From the NCBI GenBank assembly GCA_013176395.1, contig JABMLP010000030.1:186001-250000 (forward strand): a DNA stretch of 64,000 nt, in the 5' to 3' direction. Below, piece after piece: positions 11,057 through 22,164 of the stretch; position 1 is the first letter of the stretch; every line of letters begins with the position of its first letter. Under the pieces are notes generated by a model. The model was not told where the DNA came from. It ran no database searches and saw only the letters and a program-made list of their open reading frames with translations. This DNA comes from Venturia oleaginea (Eukaryota; Ascomycota; Dothideomycetes; Venturiales; Venturiaceae). The position numbers and the translations under genes were made by a program.

Positions 11057-12427
11057 GGGGTGGTCTAGGGTATGGAATTGTGGAGGGATGTTTTTTGGAG
11101 GTTTGATTTTGGGTGGTGCTGGATTACTTTGTCTTTTAGTCATGGATAGGTAATGTGCGTGTATTGTTTGATGAAGATAATTTTTGGTCCTTGGGTTTGG
11201 TTTGGGGAGCTTGGTGTTCCTGTCGGCCTGTCGGATGGATGAGTCACGTTCGATATTGCAATTTATGGCGATCTAGATTTCAGATTCGCCCACAAGTCTA
11301 GTAACGTCGACCTAGAGTTACATGATTGAGCGTTCGTTGAGCCAAGCCGCGCTGTTCGCAATAGCAGAAAGATAGGACAATGATGAACACGCCACCGCCA
11401 CATTCCCACGGCAGAAATCTGAACGTAATTGAAGGAGCTTGGTAGCATATGCTCAACAACGTACCAAAACATATATACGCTTCCGAAGATAAAAAGTCAA
11501 GTCCTTAATTCTATGACTGCAATTAGTATGCAACCCCCATTAACGCTGCTGGTTCGTTCCGACCTACTTTCACGAATAGCGAGAAAGCATATACATGCGC
11601 CCAACACGACAAAAATCCAAAAAGTGGGTAAGGAGATATCAAAGCACGGTTGTAGATAAGTAATATGACTTCAGGATATCGGTTGAGTCGAAGAAAGAGT
11701 AGTTAGATATCTGTATAATATAAGTCTAAGTCTAAGCTCGAATAAGTTAACGAATTGAGTAAGTATGTGTCTTTAAAATTCCCTAGGAATAGCTTCTACT
11801 TTACTTTATATCTCTATTATCTAAACAACGAATCGGCTAGGATATAGTTGGTTATATATTATAGAGAAGGTTGAAATTGCTGCTTTACTTGGGTATGAAT
11901 AGTTTGGGAATAGGTTAGATGGTATTTATACTTAATTCTTGAAGAGACTATACTTTGGGCAGGATGATAAAAGTGATGTAAAAATTCTCGAATAAACAGT
12001 TGTACTAAATGGGTGCGGCAGTCTTCTCAACTCTAGTCGCATGACAAGGCTATTGCCTCGTCTAACTCACCGTAGAGTCATCAAATGGGTGCGTAAAATC
12101 TATACGCAACATATAACGCCCTCAGCTGAGCGAGGAGCCTGGTCAACCAATACTAGATATAATTCAATATCGTAAGCTCTTTGGCAAACCGACTTTGAGC
12201 AGTGCGCGTAATTTTGTGACAGCGATCTTGACCCTGATAATTCCCATCAAAAAGCAGATACAGTCAGGTCCTGAACTATGTACTCAATTAGCTACCTCAC
12301 TGTGGTCTGAAGGGTCATAGTCAATGTTTTCATCCTCAATCAGTATACCGATCTCCTTGAGACCAACCACTTCAGCTGCCGTTTCCAGGGATATTAACAC
12401 AGCCTATATCTTCCTCTCTCATGAAAA
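11057..12427. other. intergenic, AT-rich
   Basis: About 1.4 kb with no supportable coding sequence. It is AT-rich between 11700 and 12000, with many in-frame stops on both strands. Confidence 0.5.
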
Positions 12428-12557
12428 GGTGTTGTGGTGCAGTGGTAGCACGTCAAATTGTGATTGAACACTGTGAAGGTCCGCGGTAAGTTTAGTAATT
12501 TCGACATGTAAAATGAAGATGTTCTAATTGTAATAGGTTCGATCGCGTGCAGCACCA
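12428..12557 (+). tRNA. tRNA-like Pol III unit split in its T-arm by a GT-AG insertion
   Basis: The 5' end GGTGTTG (12428-12434) pairs with CAGCACC near 12550-12556 (one G-U), followed by discriminator A. The D-arm is GTGC-AGTGGTA-GCAC. An A-box (TGGTGCAGTGG, 12435-12445) and a B-box (GGTTCGATCGC, 12536-12546) are present. The T-arm forms only if 12486-12536 is removed: CGCG at the end of the first part then pairs with CGCG after loop GTTCGAT. The removed 51 bp start GTAAGT, contain CTAAT and end TAG, like a spliceosomal intron. The anticodon arm is weak; TTGTGAT could be a His (GTG) loop, but its stem pairs poorly. It may be an unusual tRNA, a tRNA-derived pseudogene or a tRNA-like ncRNA. 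Confidence 0.45.
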
Positions 12558-12563
12558 TTTTTT
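12558..12563 (+). terminator. Pol III oligo-T terminator
   Basis: Six T residues directly follow the predicted discriminator base of the tRNA-like unit, as expected for RNA polymerase III termination. Confidence 0.5.
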
Positions 12564-12869
12564 GTCCTTTCTTTTGCTCCTCGATGGATGAGGTTGTGTG
12601 GTTGGAGATCATGGTATTGGCTCGAACCTATTCAAAGTCATCTCCCCTTGTCGAACTTTTGTTTAGATAGTATCGATGCCGTTGATGGTTGGGTGGGACG
12701 GCAATCGAGATCAGTTCTACAACGTGGTCGTGGAGTCCTAGATACAATCTGGTTTCACCAGTTGGCCGTACCAAGGAAATCCTCACATATCCTCCAAGAA
12801 CTCCCAAAGATTATGGAAAAACTCGTCCCAAGTTGATGTTCTCACATCGCCTCTCTTAATCCATACTAC

Positions 12870-14044
12870 CTCACACCGCCCAGCATTACTCACCAACCCC
12901 CCTCCAAACTCAAAAAACTCAATCCAAAAATCTCAGCCTTCTCTCCATTAAAAATTGCTTTCATAATCCCCCTCGATTCGTCAATCTCCAATGCCCGCGC
13001 CGCATACGCTTAGGCATTTTTGCAATCTTGGTTGTTGGCACGTGAGGAGAGGGTGATATCATGTAGATGCAACCCTACGTGTGCGAGTTAGGGGCCTGTG
13101 AGGATAACGAAGGGGATCCTATTCTTCCTGGTCTCTGTTGTGTGGCGGACTGGTCGTTTATCTAATGTTGAAGGGGATGATTTGGGATCGAGGTTCAGGT
13201 TGTCTCGGACGATCTGGAAATCATCGTAAGAGATATGCGTGACTTCAGGGGCGCCTGTGCAATCGCCTAAGGCGTAAAATACCTGGACAATTCATTTCCA
13301 GGATAGTGGATGTTTGGATGTAGCCTCATGCGTTGGTGAAGATATTTGTTGCTGTGAGACCGAGGAGATCGAGGATATCGGTATTAGGACGGCGGCCTGT
13401 TGCTAGCGAGATCTGTGTATCATAGATGTATGAATCGGGTTCGTCTAGGGCTGACTTGGCTGCCAGGTAGATTGGAAAATTGGATCGTGGACTATAGGTA
13501 ATGGCTCTGGAATTGATGTGGAATCAAGAACTCACTTTGGAGGGTCCTTCATCACCTCATCTAAGCCCTGCAGACCCGGAACTGCAGGCCTATCCCCAAT
13601 GCTGATGAAAATCCCTAAAGCCGTATACTATTCTTCTTTACCATTACCTATGTCAACACTCACAATCTTCTCGCCAATGAATCCAGTCTTGCCTATCATT
13701 ACCTCGATACCTAAACTCTTTAATCTGTTTTCACTCCCACCTCGAAACCTCTCCGCAATTACTCTTTTTCTCTCCCTCACTTAAAGTATATTGACCATCG
13801 CTTCGACCTTCGATACCACGCCAAAATCTGCACCTCATTTGGAAACGTAGGCAGTCCGGCCACTGGCAACGATAGTCTTTGTCGGTATACAGCCTTTATT
13901 GATACAACAGCCACCAATATGTTGCTTTTCTAAAAGAAGTCTTTTTCGACCTATTTTGGCGAGTGCTGTTGCCAAAGGCGATCTGGCTTGTCCAGATCCG
14001 ATGACTATCAAGTCGTAAATTTTCGTTGATGTCGTGGTTGACAT
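12870..14044 (-). pseudogene. decayed class I flavin disulfide oxidoreductase
   Basis: Reading from ATG at 14044, the N-terminus is YDLIVIGSGQARSPLATALA (FAD-binding glycine motif), then the redox-active pair in GGCCINKGCIPTKT and ASGRTAYVSK. Several stops and frame changes follow. Later segments remain recognisable in pieces: LKSLGIEVMIGKTGFIGEK, ISIGDRPAVPGLQGL, ATGRRPNTDILDLLGL and [19 protein letters not shown], and finally a dimerisation-domain-like stretch (RGIMKAIFNGEKAEIFGLSF). The order and motifs match the mercuric reductase/dihydrolipoamide dehydrogenase-like family of fungi. With at least five stops or shifts across 1.2 kb and no splice pattern that removes them, it is a pseudogene. 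Confidence 0.85.
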
Positions 14045-15540
14045 TTTTGCGTATGAAGACGACAAACGGTAAGAGAAAGGGTTGACTAAGGGAAGAAAAT
14101 TGGACATACACAGAAGCAAGAGCCGAGAGGGTGAAGGAATACAAAGAATGCTGTTTTAGTTCGTCATTCAAGGCCAAGAAAAATACGCTCACTTCATCCC
14201 AGGTCGGATCGTCGCTAAAGACTGAATAAGCATGCATGACTGCTGCGGGAGGCAAGCTACTCGGAGCTCGGTTGGCGACATCTCGATCTCCATTGTGCCT
14301 GAGCTCGCCTAAGTTTAGCAATTTGGTGGGGTCCGGATGTTTTTTACCAGTAGAGGATATGAAAGAATGCGGTATGATGAGAAACACCAGAGCCAGTTAA
14401 ATGAAGTCCCTGCTATGGAATATAGGATCCCGGCCGTTCAAGAACAATCTGTTGACTGGGCATCGATATCGATGGATCGCTAGTAATTCCCATGCTAAAA
14501 GTGGCCAGAAATTTGTCCATATCGATCTCGAATATAGCATACTTGAATGTCTTTGGATGATGGTGTAAGAACCTTGAACTGCGGGCCTCACTGCGAGACT
14601 ACTCAAGAAAGGGTTGCATCCAAGCATCGGAGGAAGTCGGCCTGACCGGATTGCGTGAGGTTCTTGGAGTAAGAATGGAAACTCTGTGAAGACATCGACT
14701 GCACAGATGATTCTTGATCGACGTCGAGACGACTCATGTTTCTCTCATTTGCCTTATCGCCCGAGCACAAGATCCGTCTCTTGCTCTGGTATCCAGCTGT
14801 CAATGTCAGTGTCCCCTCAAAAGGAACTTCAAATGGCGACGGTTGATCAACTGCTGCCGATTGATCAGAATGGATCATCAAACGTAATGAGAATGGGACT
14901 TCAAGTGCCCTGTTTCATCTGGGCCGAGTAGTTGATGATAGACGCGTGGTTGCAAATGCGATCTTCCATTTGTTTCTGAACATTGTCCGATAGTCTGGCA
15001 GATGGTGAGATGGTTGGTGTCCTTGTAACATTGATTGATTGATTGATTTTATCCTACTCGGTTGCAGCCGCTTAATCACGCAGCTATGTCCGGTTAGGAG
15101 GACTTCATCAGACAGCCGACATGTGATAGATTATATAATCCACCGCGCCCCACTTCGCCCCGTTCACTGAAACAAGACCAGCTGTCCCCCCGGTCCTCCC
15201 TCTTTTCCCTTAACCAGTATCTCCAAATGCCCGCTGGCTCTTGTAGATACTGGTTACTCTGCTAGTATATCTGTGCTATGTAGACTCAAGAGGCAATGCC
15301 TCGTGTTTCGCTATCCTTCTACCTTCTACCTACAGTCTCCCTCTAGTGCTCAGCTTTGTCTATCTGTTTCGCCTTATCCCTCAAGGCCAATGGGTTCCCT
15401 AAGTATGTTTCTGCTTGTGAAAGTTGCCTTGCACCAGATTCCTATGCGGCAGTGTATTTGGTTGTGTGATGCTGGAGACAATAGTAACCATCGTAGTCGT
15501 GATTTCGCTGCTTGGGTGTGATACTCCGGGTATGCCCGTA
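14045..15540. other. intergenic
   Basis: About 1.5 kb without a supportable gene. A TTGA run lies near 15034-15050. Open frames here overlap on both strands and show no recognisable motif. Confidence 0.45.
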
Positions 15541-16280
15541 GACGAGGCTGTCTGGTAGCTGCCGTATTGTATGGCGCCGATCGTGCTATAGACCTGCCGT
15601 CTTATAATCGGAGCCTACCTGCTGCTAGTCGCTCTCCCTGCTTGCTATATCGCGCTCCTACTCTTGCCAATGCCATAACTGGGACGCAACAGTCTGGGGA
15701 GAGGCTCAAGGCTACGTCTGCTGGCTTGTAGGGAGGGGATTTGCCGCCAATAAGCTCCTTCTATACGTCCTTACTGCTTACTGTGTTGCGCACCTACTCT
15801 TGCCAATGCCATAACTGGGAGGCAACAGTTTGGGGAGAGGCTTAAGGCTCCGGACATCAGCTTGCAGCAGGACGGTTTGCGGAGACGATAGTAGATGAGG
15901 TTCTCTAGCAGCTGCCGTATCGTGTCGCACCGATTGTGTTGTAGACCTGTCGTCTTATAGTCGGAGCCTATCTGCTGCTAGTCGCTCTCCCTGCTTGCTA
16001 TATCGCGCACCTACTCTTGCCACTGCCATAACTGGGACGCAGCAGTCTGGGGAGAGGCTCAAGGCTACGTCTGCTAGCTTACAGGGAGGGGATTTGCCGC
16101 CAATAGGCTCCTTCTATGCGTCCTTACTACTTACTGTGTCGCGCACCTACTCTTGCCAATGCCATAACTGGGAGGCAACAGTTTGGGGAGAGGCTCAAGG
16201 CTCTGGGCAACAGCTTGTAGCAGGACGGTTTGCCAAGACGTTGGGAGAGGTTGTCTAGTCGTTGCAGTGGTGTGTGGTGC
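15541..16280. repeat. tandem repeat, about 353-bp unit, just over two copies
   Basis: Unit 1 starts near 15541, unit 2 near 15894 and a truncated third near 16245. The block beginning CTGCCGTAT recurs at 15559 and 15912. Within each unit a sub-repeat containing CCTACTCTTGCCA and CCATAACTGGGA occurs twice, 136 bp apart (15656 and 15792; 16011 and 16147), so the array has higher-order structure. Copies differ at scattered sites. No long conserved ORF runs through it. Confidence 0.85.
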
Positions 16281-16892
16281 CGATTGTTGCACACCGGGCG
16301 TCTGGTGTTTGAGTTGTGTTGAAGGTATTGCCGTTCTAGCGGTGACTCGTCGACTCGGAGCGTTGCAGTGTCATCTGGGGTGATGGACTAGCCGGGAGAT
16401 AGTGACTAGATGGTTGCTGTTGTCTTTGGTGGACGCATCGTTCGTGTAGCTTGCTCATGTATTCGTCTGCTTGCTCTGCCGTGGCCGCAACGGCGACTCT
16501 AGAGGTATCTCATCGACGCTGAGGGACGCGCGATGGCCTCTAGAGGCCGGAGCGGCCACTGGCGGAGGTGTTTTGATGATCTTTAGATGATACTTCTGTA
16601 AATTCCAAAAATTGAGTTCTCGCTGTGTGTGCTGTTTTTTCATCTCTTGTCCTTGTAACAAGATGGAAACAATTTCTTGGTTGCAAATCGTCAATAGTCA
16701 CGTGCTTTACACGGCCACACTTCCACAGTGGCGCAAGTGGGGTCTTCAAATTGGCGACTCTTTCTTCGCCCGCTGCTTTTCCCAATCTATTAACTGCAAG
16801 CCTTTGAAGAAGACACCCTCCCGGTTGTTGAGGTACGCCAGCCAGCACTTCAAGATGCGCTCACGCAACAACTAATTTTCAAACAGATCGCC
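16281..16892. other. intergenic, upstream of the ubiquitin fusion gene
   Basis: About 600 bp, probably the promoter and 5' leader of the next gene. A CAG acceptor-like site lies a few bases before its ATG, so a leader intron is possible. No other feature was seen. Confidence 0.4.
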
Positions 16893-17411
<519 letters not shown>

Positions 17412-19030
17412 ACTGTTCTGGAAAGCATAAAACGACAATCATCATTATGCTCTGGAGGGAATGGTGACGGACTTTGTTGTCTCTATTTACCCAATCAAGC
17501 AAAAGCTCTCCTCGATTTGCGAATTCGATCTACGTGAAATCCATGTCGTGGCTTTGGCGCTACATATGTACCCCTTTCTACTGTGTGCCTGCGTCACGAT
17601 AACTTTGATTGTGACTGCCGATGTTGTGTGCCTTACAAGACTGACTGCCGAATCAAAACTGATACAAAGACGTGCACACCAAGATTGCCAAGTACAACAC
17701 CAATCACAATGGCCGAAAGTAGTATCCCACAAAGTCACGGTCCGTCCTCAAGTCGACAATTCCCGTCGGTCTAGATGCTCGTACTCGTATAAAGCATTCC
17801 CTGCCTGCATCGTAATCCATCAGGCAAAAGCAAGTCTAATCAGCAGCATGATGATAAGTTCGAAAAGGGGTGAATGCTGGTAGCATGTCGTCAGGTGCCA
17901 GAATTCAGAGACACGATGAGCAAGCATCGTGCATGAGGAATGGCTCCGCTGCTTCCGACAGAGAAAACACCACAGCAATTTTTCACCGCCGTGCCGCAGT
18001 CTCGTCTGGCTTGTGACATCCAAGAAAGCTCTTCAACGGCGTCCAGGACCAGGATCCAAGGCGTTGTGGACTCCGCGGATTCCTATGGCTCGAGCCGCAT
18101 GCAATTATGTACACAGCGCGTTGCGTTTATGGATACTGTCTCAATTTGCAGCATGAGATGGCAATGTTGTATACGTAGTAAGAACCTTTCGGCTACTACA
18201 GATGGCGGTGTTGGGTTAGGTGAGTTAGTCTTGGCTGATTCCAAAAGATGGAGAAACGATTGTTTCATGGATGAGCAATGAACATCTCAAAGAAACACGG
18301 ATGGTTTCTGATGGATAGACTGGCCAAGACTGACCAAGCATTTCGTGAGACTGGGAATGGAGAGGGATGGCCTGCTGCATAGCTGCATAGGCTTGAGCGA
18401 TGCATGCAGCGCCTGATTCGCCTCAACGCTCGATTCGTGAGTGAATGGTATGGCGCCTTGTGCCCGAACTCTCTTCTCATAAGCCGAGTCAAGAGGTCGA
18501 ATAAATAATTGTCATGATATTTGGTTCCGTCTGACGCTCCCAACCCAACCCTCTTCATATCAGCAACCCTCCCTCCCTCCCGACTCGTCTTCCTATTAGT
18601 ACCAGGGTTGAGTCGTTGAGCGGTCCTAGTGCAGACATTAAATTGCTTACCTTACCAGAGCGCCAGAGCTCACCTGCAAAAAGCCAAAGCTTAATAGCCA
18701 GTTCCCCATCAACCCTTCTATCGCTGAATTCGTCAACCACCACCGCAGCCAATAACCGCTCCAGTTCTCCAGCGCATCCATTGAACCCACCTCACGTCCC
18801 GTCGTGGCTGGCTGTCGGACATAACTCGCTCGCCGCGCTACCGCGATCCATCGCCAATCACCAATCGCCCGTCGGATCTCTCGGCCACCAATTGGTCCGT
18901 GGACTTAGCGACCGACTCTGCCTCGACTTGCAGTGCTCGTCACTCTTTGTCACCACCAAGACTGAAAAGGGCGCCTTCACCAGAACCAAGTCACCATCCG
19001 TCCTGCAACCCTCTCCTGTCGCCCGCCGCA
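17412..19030. other. intergenic and leader of the AUR1 gene
   Basis: About 1.6 kb. Overlapping open frames on both strands show no recognisable domain. The last 400 bp are C/T-rich and stay open in frame with the downstream gene from 18899, but translation most likely starts at 19031. Confidence 0.45.
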
Positions 19031-20465
19031 ATGTCGCCCACCATGCCCTCCTTCGACTTTGCCACCAGAGGGAAGCGGGCGCGAATGGCCTCGTTCGCGC
19101 CGGCCCTTCCGGAGGGACTTTCAAATCTACCCAACATGCGATTCCTCATTCCTCGCCAGGTCAGAAGGAGATGGAGAGCGACAAAAGGCAGGCTACGTGT
19201 TGGACAGTCACCCGCTTCGAATGTCTTCAGACTGCAAACTTCTTGGTCGCCCACCGACACGATAGCAGCACTGCGCACGCATCAATGGTCACTGTATGAC
19301 TTTCAGTACTTGGGATTGGCAATATTGGGCATTTTCTGCTTGAGCATCATGGAGACTCCGGGCCCCATGGTCAAGACATTCGGCGCTACTGTCCTCCTGC
19401 TATCTCTCGTTTTCCCCGTTACAAGTCAATTTTGGCTCCCAACGTTGCCCGTTGTAGGCTGGATCATACTATTCTTCTCATGCAGGTACGTGCATCCTTG
19501 CCTTGATAGCAGTTGATCAATTTCCGCTTCGATACTAACACCATCTTCTTCGTAGATTCATTGATGGCGCGTACCGTCCTTCCATCCACGTCCGCGTTCT
19601 TCCTGCCCTCGAAAACATATTTTATGGCGCCAACCTCAGCAACATCTTGTCCAGCCACAAAAACTCCTTCCTAGATGTCCTAGCATGGCTGCCATATGGC
19701 ATCACACATTTTGGAGCGCCCGTCGTCGTCTCGATTATAATGTTCATCTGGGGACCGCCAGGCATCGTCCCGACCTTTGCCCGCGCTTTTGGATACATGA
19801 ACATTGCTGGTGTCCTCATCCAATTGCTCTTTCCGTGCTCGCCGCCATGGTATGAGAATTTGTATGGTCTCGTGCCTGCAAACTATAGCATCCCAGGCTC
19901 ACCCGCCGGTTTGGCGGCTGTCGACAAGCTATTCGGGGTCGACATGTACACGACAGCATTCACTGGCTCTCCTCAAGTTTTCGGTGCCTTCCCTTCTCTA
20001 CATTCCGCCAACGCCACGGTCGAGGCTCTTTTCATGAGCTTTGTTTTCCCAAAATTAGCACCCTTATTCATCGCTTACACACTTTGGCTTTGGTGGGCAA
20101 CTATGTATTTGTCACATCACTACGCAGTAGATCTCGTAGGCGGCAGTCTTCTCGCTGGCGTTGCTTTTTACATTGCTAAAGCGAAGTTTCTCCCGCGCAT
20201 GCAACTCGACAAGGAGTTCCGATGGGATTACGACTACATCGAGATTGGCGAATCTCAAGACAATTATTCAGCCAAGGATGGCACCGGCTTCTACGAAGAA
20301 TTTCAGACTGGCATATCTGATGACGAGTGGACGGTCGGCTCAAGCTCTAGCATTTCATCCAGAAGTAGAAGTCCCTCCAACACCAACAGATCTTCCAGCG
20401 AAACATCTCTGTGGGAAGGTGAAACCTTGGCTTCGACTTCCGACTCCGAACAACGAAGCAGGTAG
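19031..20465 (+). CDS. aur1: inositol phosphorylceramide synthase catalytic subunit
   Basis: Two exons, 19031-19485 and 19556-20465, give 454 aa. The enzyme transfers inositol phosphate from phosphatidylinositol to ceramide in the Golgi, an essential fungal sphingolipid step and the target of aureobasidin A. Several hydrophobic segments are present, and the lipid phosphatase-like signatures FPSLHSANA and LSHHYAVDLVGG supply the catalytic His and Asp residues. An SWYENLYGLV-like region precedes them (read here as PPWYENLYGLVPANYS). The C-terminus is a polar, serine-rich cytosolic tail. The start was chosen at MSPTMPSFDFATRG because the upstream frame is compositionally different. Confidence 0.95.
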
Positions 20466-22164
20466 TACCAGTGTGCTCGAATACAACTCAACCTCAACAA
20501 CAACTCCTCCCCTTAATTCAACCTATGTTCTCATCGATTTGGTTCCTCGATTCAGCGCACCAGTACAATTGTTGCTCACGCGGGTCACGGTTACGCAAGC
20601 ATTGGCGGAGTTTTGCATTTCTGCATCTGCATACTACTGCACTTTCGTTGGACCCTTTTGCCACGACATTTTGAATGTCATTCTTGGGCATTGGTGAAAC
20701 CATCACCTTTTTCACCATCCCTCTTTCGGTCTGTCAGGCAGTGCGCTGGGCAGTCGAGTTTTACCATTTCTACTGCTGGGGTTTCAAAATTGCGGTCAAT
20801 TGGACCGTAGTTATTGTTTTGTGGATACGCGTATGCGACGATACCCCTATTACGATCGCTTCCATCTCCGGTTCTCTTCTTTTTGGAGCTCATTCTGTTT
20901 CCCGCAACGGAGGATGGACCCGAGAGCCATTTGTTTGAAAAACATTCGCTTCGAATTTGTATGATGAACGGATCCCAGATGGTGGCAACGGTGTTTACTC
21001 GGTCAAGGGATGGAAATGGGCCACGATTTGTTGACGACGGCTTCTCAGCGACATGTATGGGGTTTTGGGCGCTTTCGACGAGGACTTGCTACTCCCTGCT
21101 TTGACATTGAGATTGCCAGGCGTAGTCTTTGGGCATAGAAGGGACATTTTGGCGGTTTGTGGTAGTGATAGTGAAGCGAGTGCTTGTTAGGAGCATGGGT
21201 AACCTAGATAATCACTAATGATTCATAATTATTGACCACAACATGTTTACGTTGTTATAGCTGCTCAACTAACAACAGGGTCTTTCTCTTGTAGATTGTC
21301 GTCGATGGCCATCGCCCTCTGGATTGGGCCTTTTGAAAGCCGTGCACTCGCGACGAAAGATAAACTATATTAATCACGCTCGAAGGTGATCTCAAAAGCT
21401 TGAGTTGCTGTGGATGCGAGGCTCCTCGATGCGTTGTTCAATCTCGTCGAGCCTGTTGCGAGGTCAATGGAGGTCCGAACAGAAGAAAGCAAGGGGTTCT
21501 ACTGGCATCACCGCAGACAGAGATTTCGGAGAATTCTTCGTTCAACTGTCTTAGGCCATTATTCAATGGTGCATCAGCTAACGCGCGACACGCTCTGTGG
21601 CGGTGGAAGGCTGAGGCGAGGTTGTTGATCCAGATCCTGCCGTTGCTGGGCCAACATTTGTTTGAGAGGGGCTTCTCCTCGATCATCGAAATGCGAGACG
21701 GCATCATATCTTAACCCTCCCTCCCATCTTCTCCACAACTTTCCATCCATCTACACAATCTCACACCTGCCAATAGAAGATATCACTACTAGAGCTTCTC
21801 TCTAATCGCACAAGACAAGACCATCTCCTTAGGAGAACTGCGTTAGAGCAGAAGCTCCCACCGCTCTCACACCAAAAGGCCTTGCGCCCAACCTCATCTC
21901 ATTGAACATCGTACAAACCCACAACTTCTGGGAAACTAAAGCTTTTTCTTTCCGCCCGGCGGACGCGGCTTGCCCTGCGTGAGGTAAGCATATCGCTTTT
22001 CTTATGACAATTGGTCGCAATTGCACGGACAGAAGTCCAGATAAACACACAGCCAGCCTTGCGCTCAATGAGGAAATCGCAAGTTCGAACGAACACGACT
22101 GACATGGCCTACAGTATCGGATCACTTCAATTAACCCCCTATCCGGACTCGACTTGCTACCATC
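20466..22164. other. intergenic, probable 3' region of AUR1 and long leader of the zinc-finger gene
   Basis: About 1.7 kb. Several short ATG-started frames occur in the 400 bp before 22165 and could act as upstream ORFs if transcribed. No other gene is supportable. Confidence 0.4.

Noticed and set aside
15541..16280. Tandem repeats as a CRISPR array
   Set aside because: Units are about 353 bp, diverged and lack the short repeat/unique spacer pattern; the genome is eukaryotic.
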